Shown: positions 25,590-36,478, counted from the first letter of the stretch. The stretch is DNA of 64,000 nt from Thermoguttaceae bacterium (GCA_017447865.1 JAFSMO010000021.1:47469-111468), one strand, 5' to 3'. A program made the numbers and translations. Notes: a model not told the origin generated them from the sequence alone.

Positions 25590-28500
25590 TTACTTCCGTT
25601 TCCGCCAGTAAAGCAACCCGAAGGCACCGAGCAGGAGCAGCGCCCACGTCGCAGGTTCCGGCAGAGCGTTACCGTCGAGCGTACCCGTAATAGCGTAGAG
25701 GCCCGGACTGATCTCCGTGTAGCTCAAATCGATCAGGTAGTACGGTGCCTGAACGTAAGTATTAATGAAGTTCGACTTATAGGAATCGCTGTTGCCGGAC
25801 GAGAAGACCGCGGTGAAACTTTCGCCCGGGTACAGGCCGGACCCCTCGGCCATTTCCAGAACGATCCGGGCGTTGTTCAGTTCCAGGTCGCCGGTGACGA
25901 CCAGCTCGTCGTTCTGGTCCCGGCTGCTTCCGCCCAGCTCGATGATGACTTGCGCTGCGTCGCCGTCCACCCCGGCCTGACCGAGCGCAACGCTGCCAGT
26001 CACGTTCAGTTTTCCGACGGAATTGCCGGGCGAGAACATTGCGCCGTTGTTGATTTCCAGCCGGCCCGTGAGGTACGATTTCATGTCGAGCCGGCCCTCC
26101 ACCACGGTCAGTGTTGATGCGTCGAAGCTGCCTTCGGCGGCATCGATCTTCAGCGCGCCGGCGCCGGTTTTGAGGACCGTACCCTCGCTTGCGAATTTCT
26201 TGTCCGCGTCGAACGCCAGGGTCGGCGTCGGCTGGTCCCCGGCCAGAGCGTATTCCAGCGTCGCGCCTTCTGCGACCGTCATCGAGCCATTATCCCGCAC
26301 CGCGTCGTCGGTGAGCTTGAGGTACCCGCCCGAAACCGTCGTTCCGCCGGTGTATTCGTTGGCGTAGGTCAGCTCCATCGTTCCTGCGCCAGCCTTGGTC
26401 AGGCCGCCGGCGCCGTGGATGTTGGCGCCCAGAACGAGTTCCACGCCCTCGGCAAGGTCGAGCGTCCCGCCGTTTTCCTGCAGTTCGATTTTACGATTGA
26501 TCGTCTCGCCAAACGATTCGGCTATCTGGATCGTGCCGCCGTTGAAATGGATGTTCGTAGAACCGTTCGACGAATAGGTCAGCCCACCCAAACTTGAGTT
26601 GCCGGCTTCATTATAGCCAAAGTTGTTGACCTTTAACGTTCCGCCGGTATTGACATTAACGTTGGCGTCGGTAATGTAATCTCCCGTATAAAGCGCTCCG
26701 CTTGTCAGATCCAAAACGCCGCCGTTAATGGTAACATTCTTTTTAAACGGACTCTTTCCCGTCAGAACCAGTTCGCCGGCTCCGGCTTTGGTTATTGCCA
26801 CATTGGACGTATCGTTAATTATAGACGATATTGTCAGCTTGGCTCCTTGAGCAACGTCAAACTGACCAGCAAATTCCCCTGTCGTAAAATATGTATCTGC
26901 AATAGTACGAAGTTGAATTCGCGTTGCAGAAATGAGGTTATCTTCTCCACCTGTTACATGAATTGTATTATCAAAAGTAAAGTTGCCGGCGGTTTCATTT
27001 CCATCGCCTTCAGCGGCGGTAATAAAACCGTGGTTCATATAAACAGCGTTATTGACTGTAATATGATTGGTACCAGATTCATTATGCAGTGTTCCGCCTT
27101 CGAGCAAATAGAGACTTCCAATCGCTCCGGTGTTCTTGCTGCTTTTATATTTATATCCCAAAACGTCGTTTCCATTACCAGACAATACTGAGGTTGAACC
27201 GGTAACAGTTACTTTCGAGCCGGGTTTTAATGTTCCAGTTTCTCCAGCCTTGGATAACTTCAAGGTGCCTTCGTTAACAACGGTTTCACCATAGGTGTTG
27301 TTGGCTGACAGTTCAAGCGTTCCCGCGCCGTCTTTGACAAGTGAGCCGGCGCCGCTGACAACTTTACCAAATGTTGTTTCTTTTCCTGATTCTACGTCAA
27401 TCGTAAGAGCGTTGGCGGTTGAAATCGCAGCATCCAAAACAGACTCTCCCTTGAAACTGATTGTAACGGCGCCGGTATTCGCCATCGTTCCAGCCACGAT
27501 TGTAGAATTATTGAGCGTTATTCGGCTTTTATTATTCAGCGTGGCTGCGTGAAGTTCCGAATTGTTGAGCGTGAGATACTTTCCTTCCACGTTTACAGCG
27601 GTAAACGCAGATCCGTCGTTGACGACGTTGTTGAGCGTCAAAGATCCAACCGTTTTACTGTTCCCAACAATGACCGTACCGGAACCGGTTAATTCTGTTG
27701 CAGTAAAGTCAATGTCGCCGTGATCATTATTTTTATTCCGACAGCTAAAGTCCAGAGTAGCGCCATCGGCGACGTAAAATTGAGTTGAAGAATTCTTAAC
27801 GCCAAAGAAAAGACAGCCTTCCAATACGGAGGTTTTGCCTGTATAAGCCTTGCTGAAGTCGTAAGTTTTTTTGTAATCCGTTAGCCCAACTTTACCAGAA
27901 CCGGTTTTAATCAAATTGAGCTTTCCAGCAGGATTGTCTATTACCGTGCTGCTGTCAATTCGCAAATCTTCGCCTGCACCCACTCCGCAAACATACAGAT
28001 CGTATTCTCCATCAGCGTTTTGATAGCCGGAAGTAATTGTTCCGCCTCCTTGCACCCAATGGCTGTTCCCATTAGTTTTTGTCTGAAGCGCCATCATGCC
28101 GGAGGTAATTGTTAGGGCGCTGTTGTTTACGTAGTCAAAAGAACTGGTCAGCGAATTCAGCGTACGCGTCGCATTATCCGTGATTTTGGCGGTGACGTTC
28201 AGATCCATTCCATCCGTCGGAGACGCAGCATACTCCGGCGTAATAGCGACGATCTGACCGTTTGTAATTCTGGCAAAAGACACCGTTGAACCATCGACAA
28301 CATAAGCTCCAGAAATAGCGTCCTGATTTGCAGTCGCATCAGAAACAGAAACGCCCGTAGCGAATTTGACAACGCCCTGCGGAACGACTGCTACTTTATT
28401 CGACAAACCAACGGAATCGCTGTAATCGTCAGCAAAATTGGAAACGATATTTGTTTTACCAATCGTTGTAACGCCGTTGGTAAAACTGATCTTGCCAATT

Positions 28501-29411
28501 CCAAATGTTTTCAAGTTTTCGAAGACTGCCGTAGAACCGCCTAAATCGATAGTTGGATTCACGGTCTCATCAGTCGCATTAATAAGGCGATAGCCAACTG
28601 CTGAAGGATTGTACGCCTGCTCTGTTTCTCCTGTCAGGTCATTAGTCCATGCGGAATCATTCCACGTGAAATCGCCTGAAACAATTCTTGACTGCGAGTC
28701 TGCGGTATTGACGATCTGCACCGCGCCGAAGCTGCCGCGATAGTTGCCGCTTTTAGGAGCGCCGTAAATCGAAATTTCAGGATCAGAAGAAGAAACTTTC
28801 AGATAGTTTACGCCTTCCTTTAAATCGCTGGCGTTAATATTCCCCGTTACCGGCGTTCCCCAACTGCTTGTTCCCACTATAGTTCCTGTACTGGCGCCGC
28901 AGTAATTGACAGAGTTGATCGTCGCATATCGATGTGGAGAGCCTGAGGTTACATCAGTAGCGGCATAATAGTAAATGTCGTAACTGAAATACGGAGCCGT
29001 CATGCTAAAATAAGCATTATGAGAATTGACCGCTCCATCGTCCAGATAGCCATAGAACAAAATCGCGTTGTTGTCTCTTGACGGGAAGGTTTTACCATTG
29101 TATGTAGTTGAACTTTCCCACGCTCCAGAAACGCCAGTTGCTGCGCCGGTATTGCTGATCAAACTCATTGATCCTGTTTTACCGCTTGCATTATTCCAGT
29201 ACTGGTAGTTGACTGGAACCGCGCCCAGGTCGCCGCCGTTCGGCGTTGCTGTACCACTGTTCCTGTCCGCACCGAAGTTGATCGAAATGGACACGGGCTC
29301 CGCCGCGGCGCGGGAAACCAGTCCGCCCAGGGCGAATGCGCAGACCAGAAGAGACGCACCGGTCAAAAACCGAAGAGAATGGATCGCGTAATTTGCAAAG
29401 GAGGTTTTCAT
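25590..29411 (-). CDS. PATR-repeat PEP-CTERM surface protein (1273 aa)
   Basis: The ATG at 29411 is preferred over a GTG four codons upstream because the paralogues start MKT/MKS. It has a long signal peptide (about 1-38) with a Ser/Asn-rich n-region. Residues 40-220 are a unique domain (SINFGADRNSG, FFSYDIYYYAATD type). A beta-helical passenger follows with PATR repeats (GAGTLELSANNTYGETVVNEGTL near 700; GAGTMELTYANEYTGGTTVSGG near 1009), the FSPGNSVG module (near 1125), LPEPATW, LLLLGAFGLLYW and RKRK. The product is probably an extracellular beta-helix retained or sorted through the PEP-CTERM. It is the last gene of a four-gene unit. Confidence 0.85.
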   Translation of the reverse strand: MKTSFANYAIHSLRFLTGASLLVCAFALGGLVSRAAAEPVSISINFGADRNSGTATPNGGDLGAVPVNYQYWNNASGKTGSMSLISNTGAATGVSGAWESSTTYNGKTFPSRDNNAILFYGYLDDGAVNSHNAYFSMTAPYFSYDIYYYAATDVTSGSPHRYATINSVNYCGASTGTIVGTSSWGTPVTGNINASDLKEGVNYLKVSSSDPEISIYGAPKSGNYRGSFGAVQIVNTADSQSRIVSGDFTWNDSAWTNDLTGETEQAYNPSAVGYRLINATDETVNPTIDLGGSTAVFENLKTFGIGKISFTNGVTTIGKTNIVSNFADDYSDSVGLSNKVAVVPQGVVKFATGVSVSDATANQDAISGAYVVDGSTVSFARITNGQIVAITPEYAASPTDGMDLNVTAKITDNATRTLNSLTSSFDYVNNSALTITSGMMALQTKTNGNSHWVQGGGTITSGYQNADGEYDLYVCGVGAGEDLRIDSSTVIDNPAGKLNLIKTGSGKVGLTDYKKTYDFSKAYTGKTSVLEGCLFFGVKNSSTQFYVADGATLDFSCRNKNNDHGDIDFTATELTGSGTVIVGNSKTVGSLTLNNVVNDGSAFTAVNVEGKYLTLNNSELHAATLNNKSRITLNNSTIVAGTMANTGAVTISFKGESVLDAAISTANALTIDVESGKETTFGKVVSGAGSLVKDGAGTLELSANNTYGETVVNEGTLKLSKAGETGTLKPGSKVTVTGSTSVLSGNGNDVLGYKYKSSKNTGAIGSLYLLEGGTLHNESGTNHITVNNAVYMNHGFITAAEGDGNETAGNFTFDNTIHVTGGEDNLISATRIQLRTIADTYFTTGEFAGQFDVAQGAKLTISSIINDTSNVAITKAGAGELVLTGKSPFKKNVTINGGVLDLTSGALYTGDYITDANVNVNTGGTLKVNNFGYNEAGNSSLGGLTYSSNGSTNIHFNGGTIQIAESFGETINRKIELQENGGTLDLAEGVELVLGANIHGAGGLTKAGAGTMELTYANEYTGGTTVSGGYLKLTDDAVRDNGSMTVAEGATLEYALAGDQPTPTLAFDADKKFASEGTVLKTGAGALKIDAAEGSFDASTLTVVEGRLDMKSYLTGRLEINNGAMFSPGNSVGKLNVTGSVALGQAGVDGDAAQVIIELGGSSRDQNDELVVTGDLELNNARIVLEMAEGSGLYPGESFTAVFSSGNSDSYKSNFINTYVQAPYYLIDLSYTEISPGLYAITGTLDGNALPEPATWALLLLGAFGLLYWRKRK

Positions 29412-29493
29412 GAGTATTCTCACAGGCTTTTAAATAACTAAAAATGATTCGTTCCTGGGGCCGGCTTTCGACCGTTCCCGTTTATTGTTTCAC

Positions 29494-30042
29494 TTACTTT
29501 CTCTTCCGGGAGTAAAACAGCCCGAACGCTCCGAGCAGAAGAATCACCCACGTGGACGGTTCCGGAATGGCGTTTCCGTCAACCGTCAGTCGGACGATGC
29601 TATTGTTGAACACCGACAGATCCATGTAATGCGGCAGGGCTTCAACCAACTTGCGCATCCAGAAATCCGGAGTGCTCTGTTCTGGCGTAAACCCGGTTTC
29701 GGACGAATTGGTGATCAGGTCTATCTCCGCGGCTGCGCCGAAGGTGCCCAGCGCCAATTCGATGCGAGTGGCTTCGTCAATGTTAAACTCAAGGGCGGTC
29801 AGCGAGTCCACCTGACCGTTCGCATTCCGTTCGAAGCGGAGTGTCGAGCCGGCTTCCGCCGTAAATGTCCCGTCAACTGTTGCCGCTCCGACATCATTTC
29901 CGGGAGAGAACGTCGTGCCGCTTTTAACATCGACGTTGCCCGTCACGGTGCCGTTCAGGTCCAATTCACCTTTGGAAACGATCACATTCGCCGCAGTTGC
30001 GGGAGCGTCCAGGATCAGCGTGCCTTCGCCGGTTTTGGTCAA
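29494..30042 (-). pseudogene. C-terminal part of the frameshifted PATR/PEP-CTERM gene
   Basis: This frame encodes GEGTLILDAPA, FSPGNDVGA, IPEPSTWVILLLGAFGLFYSRKRK, that is, exactly the end missing from the upstream frame that stops at 30039. The two join after GNKI: one extra T in the ATTT run at about 30042-30045 would restore GNKILTKTGEGT, as in the paralogues. There is no start codon context of its own (TTG). It is either a real frameshift mutation or a homopolymer sequencing error. Confidence 0.75.
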
Positions 30043-32351
30043 ATTTTATTGCCGGTGACGGTGCCGGACTGGGTGAGCGTCAGGCCCTCGCCAACATCGA
30101 GCGTCGTATCGACTTCCATGTTCAGGGCGCCGGTGTGGTTAATGTCCGATCCCTCGGTGACATTCTCAGCGTTAAAGACGATCTCGCTCATCTTGTCCTT
30201 GCCGTTTGGCGACCAGTCGCGGCTCAGGTTCTGGATCCGGGAAACGTCATAATTCAGTTCCGCAGAGGATTTCACGACGAAGTCGTCCATAAGGGTACGC
30301 TTATAGCTGCCGCTTGTGTCAGCGGTGTATGCTTCGAGCTGGATGTAGTTATCCGTAAAACCTTGTGACGTCAGGAAAGACGTTACGAATTGATCGTTCA
30401 CGTACAGGCTGCCTTCGACCTGAGACGTTCCATCAAAAGCAGGGACATAATAGACAACCCGGACATCCGCCCAGTTGTTCGTCAAAGCGAACGTACCTGC
30501 GGCTAAATCGACGATTTTTGAATTGCGGTCAAAAACCTGAATTCCACCGTTTCTGCGGAACAGAATCCCCACGCCGTCCCCGCTGTTCACGCTGGCTTCG
30601 GTTTGTTTGTCTTCAGACAGTCCGAAAATCACAGCCGCCCAGTTGCCAGAGGTTACGGCTTCCTCGTATTGCGGCGCGACGCGGAAACTGATGTCGTACA
30701 TTCTTCCGCCTTCTTCGGCAGCCGACATGGCGCCAACGTTGGCAAAGTTATAATCGGGAGAAGCGTGACTGAATTCATAACCATTATTATGGACTGCGAA
30801 AAACAGGGCTTCCTTATTGGCTCCGTTCCCGACCTGAATTTGGTCATTGCTTTTAACCTTAACCTTGTAAGCCAACCCGCCCAGCAAACCGCCGGCGAAA
30901 CGATCGTCAGGGTCGTTAGCGTTTTGGCCAATATTCGGTCCTTTCCTGTTTCCTGCAACGTGGTAATTGTCACTGAAGAACGTCGTCAGTTCATACGCCT
31001 TAAGTTGAACGTTGTCGATTAACAGAGTATTGTCGCCGTTGGTATTATTTCCAATGGCAATAGCTTGTGTTTCCGCGTTCGGAGCGAAAACAGCGCCGTA
31101 TGTAGTAAATTTTCCACTCGGAACTTCTTTAGAGGAAATATACGCTTTTTCAGCAGCCTGATCTTCTCCAATGTATAATGAGAAACTTGGTTTGTTAGAT
31201 CCTCTTGTTCCTAAATCCATCGAAACTCGATAAACGGTGTCTTTGTCTTCGGGATTAAAACCGTAAACGTTCTGATACATACGAGAATCGGTATTGTGGC
31301 TTTGAAGCCAAGCAAGCTGTTTGCCGTCTGGAATATTTTGATTTCCCAGAAAATGCTGGCAGGGACCGTTTTCCCACGCCAAACCGGCGCGCATTGATGT
31401 ATCGGTCATGTTTGTAAATTGCCAGCCGGAAATGACGCCTGTATTGCTTCCGTCCAAATAAGCGTGCCCGTTATCGGCATTATTAACAAGAGTCCACTTG
31501 TCCGCTTCAAAGCTGCCGTTATAAATCGTAGGCGTTACAGCCTGACGCTCAGCGCTTGATTCAATGAGCATGACGCCGTAATTGTGCCATGGCTGGTTAC
31601 TGGTGGCTCCTGATAAAAGATTGATCGTTGCCGTATTGCTTTGAGCGGTAAATGTAAAATCGACCGCATACGCGCCGGCGTAGGTCTCGCCGGAAAATGG
31701 CTGATCTTCACTGACTAACTGGGAAGTTACTTGATTTCCGCCGTAAGTAAACGTATCGCCGATTCCGTCCGCATCCAAGTCAATGGAAAAAGTATGCTGT
31801 CGATTCGGGTTGTTCGTTCCCCAAGAGCGCGCCAAAATGCGGGCTGTGTAGGTTTTACCCTCATCCAGATTGCCAAACGTCAACGTCGCATAAGTATTGG
31901 CATACTGACCGCCTGTAACATACATCATGCTGCCCAGCAGTTTATTCAACTCATCCGATTGAGTCCCGCTGTAAGTATTGCCGCCGTGAGACGTTGTTCC
32001 TTGCGTGCCGCGTGAAGTGAACGACTGCTGAGGAGTGTTGTAGCCGTAACGAACATCGTTTTCGTTTTCATCTTTGTAAGTGTAAGCGGTATAGTAGTTT
32101 GTTCCGCCACGGTTGACGAACGTAACGCCGCCGATGGGACCTGAAACCTGTTGTCCTCCGTAGTTGATGGCGTACTTGACGCTGGAATAATTGGCGACAT
32201 TGGTCAGCTGGGCTTCAACGGCTTCTGACGTATCGCCGGTAAGCTTTGTCAGCGACATGACCGTGCCGGCCTGGCAGGCGACGCTCCCCAAAATCAGTGC
32301 GCCGAGCAGGAAAGAGATACGAATCGCGTTGTTTACCAAGGTGTTTTTCAT
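30039..32351 (-). CDS. PEP-CTERM protein, N-terminal 770 residues (frameshifted at the 3' end)
   Basis: A signal peptide (about 1-28; MKNTLVNNAIRIS start, GAGG nine bases upstream) is followed by two carbohydrate-binding-like beta-sandwich regions: about 30-270, and 285-460 with NGSFEADKW and LLIDNVQLKAYE, a CBM4/9-like pattern. A LamG-like region (about 470-700, DDFVVKSSAELNYD) follows, then the beginning of the PATR-type section (VGEGLTLTQSGTVTGN). The frame stops at 30039, but the expected remainder, including the anchor, continues in the next frame (29494-30042), giving about 950 residues if joined. It is the third gene of the unit starting at 39649. Without the tail the product would not be anchored. 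Confidence 0.8.
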   Translation of the reverse strand: MKNTLVNNAIRISFLLGALILGSVACQAGTVMSLTKLTGDTSEAVEAQLTNVANYSSVKYAINYGGQQVSGPIGGVTFVNRGGTNYYTAYTYKDENENDVRYGYNTPQQSFTSRGTQGTTSHGGNTYSGTQSDELNKLLGSMMYVTGGQYANTYATLTFGNLDEGKTYTARILARSWGTNNPNRQHTFSIDLDADGIGDTFTYGGNQVTSQLVSEDQPFSGETYAGAYAVDFTFTAQSNTATINLLSGATSNQPWHNYGVMLIESSAERQAVTPTIYNGSFEADKWTLVNNADNGHAYLDGSNTGVISGWQFTNMTDTSMRAGLAWENGPCQHFLGNQNIPDGKQLAWLQSHNTDSRMYQNVYGFNPEDKDTVYRVSMDLGTRGSNKPSFSLYIGEDQAAEKAYISSKEVPSGKFTTYGAVFAPNAETQAIAIGNNTNGDNTLLIDNVQLKAYELTTFFSDNYHVAGNRKGPNIGQNANDPDDRFAGGLLGGLAYKVKVKSNDQIQVGNGANKEALFFAVHNNGYEFSHASPDYNFANVGAMSAAEEGGRMYDISFRVAPQYEEAVTSGNWAAVIFGLSEDKQTEASVNSGDGVGILFRRNGGIQVFDRNSKIVDLAAGTFALTNNWADVRVVYYVPAFDGTSQVEGSLYVNDQFVTSFLTSQGFTDNYIQLEAYTADTSGSYKRTLMDDFVVKSSAELNYDVSRIQNLSRDWSPNGKDKMSEIVFNAENVTEGSDINHTGALNMEVDTTLDVGEGLTLTQSGTVTGNKI

Positions 32352-32440
32352 CCTGTATCCTCAATGTAGGATCGTAGTTTATAGTTCGTAGTTGTCAGTT
32401 TTCAGTTATGTGCGGGCGTTATACTCCTAACCCCTACCCC

Positions 32441-35400
32441 CTAACTCCTAACTGCCACCGGCCCCCGCTTGCGCAGGCAAAGCAGCCCGAACGTGCCAAG
32501 CAGAAGAATCACCCACGCGGACGGTTCCGGAATTTCGTTTGCATTAAAGCGTCTGCCCGTGATGGCGTACAGACCAGCGAAATCGCCCTCCGTCAGTTTC
32601 ACGTAGTCCAGTTCCGTGAAAACGTCGCTGCGGAGGTACTTGCTGGCAAAATCACTCACGGGGGCATAGCCCGCTGCCTCACTGGACAAAACCGCAGTAA
32701 AGCCCTCGCCGAGCCCCAGGCTGCAGGCGTCGGTCATCTCGAGATAAATCAGGCCGTCATTCAGCGTCAGACCGCCCGAAACGAGCAGCAGGTCGTTCTC
32801 GTTGGGGGTCGCGCCGCCGATCTCCATGACGACCGACGAGTTCTCCGACGAAAGCGTAAACGCTCCGACCTTTGCCGTGCCGATCGAGTTGCCCGGAGAG
32901 AAAGCCGCGTCACCAACCGTGAGCCCGCCCGACGTACTGCCGAGAAGGTCCAGCCGACCGGCCGAAACGGTTATTTTGCCCACATCAAAACAGTTCTGGG
33001 CAGTATCGATTTTCAACGTGCCCTCGCCGATCTTATTGACCTGTCCCGCGCCTAGGATCGGGTTGGTCGTGTCGATCGTCAGTTTTTGGGTTTGATTTTC
33101 GCCAGGATTGAATTCCAGCGTTCCAGCGCTTTCAACCACAATCTGCCCGTGAGTGGTCAGGGCGTCGCCGGTGAGTTTGAGCGTTCCGGCAGAAATGGTC
33201 GTCTTGCCGGTGTACGTGTTGGCGGCGGTTAATTCCATCGTGCCAGCCCCGGTTTTCGTAAAAGAGCCGATCTTTCCTGTTCCGTTTGTGTTGGCCAGGA
33301 CCGCGCTGATCACGAGGTCAGAAGCGTCTGATTTGGTAATATCCGCCACTTCAAACACAGCGCCAAACGGGCAAATCGTCGCATTTGTCAGCGCGGCTCC
33401 AGATGCAGTACTGGCGACTTCAAACACGACCGGATTTTCAGCAGCGGAACCGTCACCGGCGAAGGCGACCTTGTTCGTCCCGGTAAGCATGAACGCTTTC
33501 CAGGTTCCGTTTCCGTTCGCTGCGACAATCTTCGCGCCGTTGTAAAATTCCGTATTGGTAAGATTGTTGAAAACCGTGCCTTCATTGGTGATCGTGCCGC
33601 CGTTGACGATAAACTTGATCGCGGTCGTGTGGTCGGCATTAGTAACTACATCCTGAGAGGCAAAACTCAACGTTCCGCCTTCGTTAATGGTAATGGTTCT
33701 GGCTTGATTCTTTCCGAGAACCGTCGTGCCAGAGGTTCCGCCCGCCCAGCCTCCAGACGCTTTAAGAATTCCTTCGTCAACCACGATGTTACCGGTAAAG
33801 CTGTTGTTTCGGTTTGACAAAGTCAGCGTCCCGACGCCCTTTTTGGTCAGTTTGCCCGCGGCATCGCCCTCGCCGGTTCCCTGTTCCAGCTTGGCGGAGA
33901 CCGTGACGTTATGGCCGTTCGTATCGAAGATGGCTCCGCCCTGTTTGACATAGAAATTCATAGATCCAGCCTCAGTAAGAAAACTGGTTGTATCTCCAAC
34001 CGCCTGAAGGGTTCCGCCGTTGAAATTAAATGTACTGCCGGCTTTAGGACCGTTATTGTTCATGCCAAACATGGAAACCGTTCCTCCGTTGAGGTTGACG
34101 GTTGACGTTCCGGCGCCAAGCCACAAAACGCCGCAAGCGGGGTCGCCGCTGGTTGTATATGATCCGGGAACGCCGAGCGTGAGCTGCCCGCCGTTCATCG
34201 TGAGCGTGCCTTGGGCGCCGGATTTATTCGCCGCAATGAGGATTCGGCCATCGACCTGCATTGTTCCGCCGTTGATGGTAAGCTCGCCGACCGTGGTGTC
34301 GGAGTTGGTCCCCAACTGAATGCTGCCCAGTGTGCCGCTGCCGGAATTGTGAATGGTCACGTTTCCGGAGTTCAGGGTGAGGCTTCCGCTGGAGCCGTTC
34401 CCAATCATTACAGAACTGTTGTATCCGTCGGCAGACATATTAACGACGCCCGTTTCACCCGCGTCGATCGTCGCCGAGGCGCCGCCGTTGATGATCAGCC
34501 GCGAGGCGAATGCGGAACCCTTAATATTGAGCTTCCCGCCGGAAACGGTCGTCGTTCCCGTGTACGTGTTAGCACCAGAAAGCTCCATGGTACCAGCGCC
34601 GGTCTTGGTAAACGAACCGATCTTTCCAGTTCCGTTTGTATTGGCCAAAACCGCGGAAACAACAAGGTCTGCGGCATCGGACTTGGTAATATCCGCCACG
34701 TCAAACGTTGTGCCGTACGGGCAGATGGTCGCGTTGGTTCTGGCGTTTCCGGTTGCCGTACTGGCAACTTCAAAGACTACCGGATTTTCGGCAGTGGAGC
34801 CGTCGCCGGAGAATGCAACTTTGGTGGTCCCGAAAAGCATGTACGCTTTCCACGTTCCTTGACCGTCTGCAGCAACCAGTTTTGCGCCGTTTTTAAATGT
34901 CGTATTGTTCAGAGCGTTAAACACTGCCGCATTGTTGGTAATCGTTGCGTTGTCAGCGACTATGGAACAGTACGGCGCTCTGTCCGCCCATCCAAAAGCA
35001 TCCTGGAGGCCAAACGTCAATGAACCGCCATTGAGAGTAATAACGCCCGAATAACTCTGACTCTTTGAAGTTACTAACAAATCGCCGGTGCCGTTTTTAG
35101 TCAAACTTCCCGCGCCGGTAATAATGCCATAAATATCGACTTCCTGATCTGTATTAAACACTACCGAGTTGTCCGTGGGAATCGCTAAATTGCTTAACGG
35201 AAGCCGTTGTTTCGGTTCGATCGTCATCTTGCCGGTACCGGAAAGAGAAAGGCTGCCTCTGTTAAAGTTGATGCGGTTTAAATCAATGGTGGTATCTCCG
35301 GAAAGGGTAAGAGCCAGCGTGCCGCAGCCCATAACCAGCGTCCGATTGACCGCGTTGATTTGATCCAGCGTTGCCGTCAGTGTCGCCTCCGTCGTCGTAC

Positions 35401-36430
35401 CGCCAACGTAGATTCCCAACGGGGTTTCAGGAGCGTCGCTGAGATTGGCAGACGACGTGCGAAGCCACGTCGTTTTAGTGGAAGCGCTGCCCGCCATGTT
35501 GTCGATAACGTACTCGTGTTCCGCAGCCAGCTGACCTTCATAATAGGCTTGTTCGCCGGCGGTCAAAACGCGATTGAAAACCATGACCTGACCGCTGGTT
35601 CCGTTAATCACCGTTGTTCCGGTAACCGTCGCCGGTTTGACCACCCCGCCGACCCGGTCGATCGTTTCATTAGCTTTCCACCAATTGGTCAGGCCGTTAT
35701 AGGTATGCGCCGCGATGTTGACAATATCTGAATGCTCCATCGCGTCGTTGTAAACCGACGCATTGTCAATAGAACCGTAAAGCGTTTCCGTGTTGTTATT
35801 AATAGTATTTCCAACAAAAAACGCCCGATTCTCTTCGTTTCTGTCGCCGCCCGCATTCCTTGTGCCAATTAGTTGTCCATTGAGGTAAAGGGTTTGCGTC
35901 CTGCCAGATCCCGTTGCAACGACGTAATTTTCAGATCCGGAATACACCTCTGGATAACCTCCTATAGCGAGATCATCACCCCACCAATAATTTTTAAGTC
36001 CAGCCCCATCTGTACGGAACGAGTTAGTTTTATCAGTTGAGCCGCGGACACCCCACGACATAATGCCGACCGAGCCGTTTCTCGTAGTTGTCAAAAACGC
36101 TGAGAGCGTATAACTGGAGGTCTTGGTAGGAAGCGCTACCCCCGTTCCGTTGTTTGTTCCCGTACCCTGAGCGTAGCCGCCGTTGGCAGACAGCTGACCG
36201 TCTACAATAGACGAGTTCACCAGCTTGAGCCGCTCTGAATGAACGGTGTCCGTAACGTAATTGACGCCGCCTTCGGTTGTGTACTCGTCAAAATTCCAAA
36301 ACAGAAGCAGATCGGCTTTGACGGGACGGGACGAGCCTGTCAACAGCGCTGCGACAAAAAAAGCAAAGACGCATCCACGCATGAAAACACGACTCGAGGA
36401 AATTATATACAGCTTTTGAGCTTTGGTCAT
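32441..36430 (-). CDS. LamG + PATR PEP-CTERM surface protein (1329 aa)
   Basis: The ATG follows TTGGAG. A signal peptide with a long n-region (about 1-40) precedes a LamG/concanavalin-like domain (about 40-235; LFWNFDEY, GSIDNASVYND) and then a long PATR passenger. A block of about 150 residues occurs twice (GTWKAYMLFGTTKVAF / GTWKAFMLTGTNKVAF, each ending KTGAGTMEL). A module of about 230 residues (SSVMIGNGSSGSLTLNSG to SAKLEQGTGEGDA) is nearly identical to one in the neighbouring gene at 36479-39649. The end is FSPGNSIG, IPEPSAWVILLLGTFGLL and RKRGPVAVRS, with an unusually long basic tail. Confidence 0.85.
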   Translation of the reverse strand: MTKAQKLYIISSSRVFMRGCVFAFFVAALLTGSSRPVKADLLLFWNFDEYTTEGGVNYVTDTVHSERLKLVNSSIVDGQLSANGGYAQGTGTNNGTGVALPTKTSSYTLSAFLTTTRNGSVGIMSWGVRGSTDKTNSFRTDGAGLKNYWWGDDLAIGGYPEVYSGSENYVVATGSGRTQTLYLNGQLIGTRNAGGDRNEENRAFFVGNTINNNTETLYGSIDNASVYNDAMEHSDIVNIAAHTYNGLTNWWKANETIDRVGGVVKPATVTGTTVINGTSGQVMVFNRVLTAGEQAYYEGQLAAEHEYVIDNMAGSASTKTTWLRTSSANLSDAPETPLGIYVGGTTTEATLTATLDQINAVNRTLVMGCGTLALTLSGDTTIDLNRINFNRGSLSLSGTGKMTIEPKQRLPLSNLAIPTDNSVVFNTDQEVDIYGIITGAGSLTKNGTGDLLVTSKSQSYSGVITLNGGSLTFGLQDAFGWADRAPYCSIVADNATITNNAAVFNALNNTTFKNGAKLVAADGQGTWKAYMLFGTTKVAFSGDGSTAENPVVFEVASTATGNARTNATICPYGTTFDVADITKSDAADLVVSAVLANTNGTGKIGSFTKTGAGTMELSGANTYTGTTTVSGGKLNIKGSAFASRLIINGGASATIDAGETGVVNMSADGYNSSVMIGNGSSGSLTLNSGNVTIHNSGSGTLGSIQLGTNSDTTVGELTINGGTMQVDGRILIAANKSGAQGTLTMNGGQLTLGVPGSYTTSGDPACGVLWLGAGTSTVNLNGGTVSMFGMNNNGPKAGSTFNFNGGTLQAVGDTTSFLTEAGSMNFYVKQGGAIFDTNGHNVTVSAKLEQGTGEGDAAGKLTKKGVGTLTLSNRNNSFTGNIVVDEGILKASGGWAGGTSGTTVLGKNQARTITINEGGTLSFASQDVVTNADHTTAIKFIVNGGTITNEGTVFNNLTNTEFYNGAKIVAANGNGTWKAFMLTGTNKVAFAGDGSAAENPVVFEVASTASGAALTNATICPFGAVFEVADITKSDASDLVISAVLANTNGTGKIGSFTKTGAGTMELTAANTYTGKTTISAGTLKLTGDALTTHGQIVVESAGTLEFNPGENQTQKLTIDTTNPILGAGQVNKIGEGTLKIDTAQNCFDVGKITVSAGRLDLLGSTSGGLTVGDAAFSPGNSIGTAKVGAFTLSSENSSVVMEIGGATPNENDLLLVSGGLTLNDGLIYLEMTDACSLGLGEGFTAVLSSEAAGYAPVSDFASKYLRSDVFTELDYVKLTEGDFAGLYAITGRRFNANEIPEPSAWVILLLGTFGLLCLRKRGPVAVRS

Positions 36431-36478
36431 TTCTTTTTCTCCAAAAAGGAAAAAATGAGAAGCATGGGGTGTAAAAAT

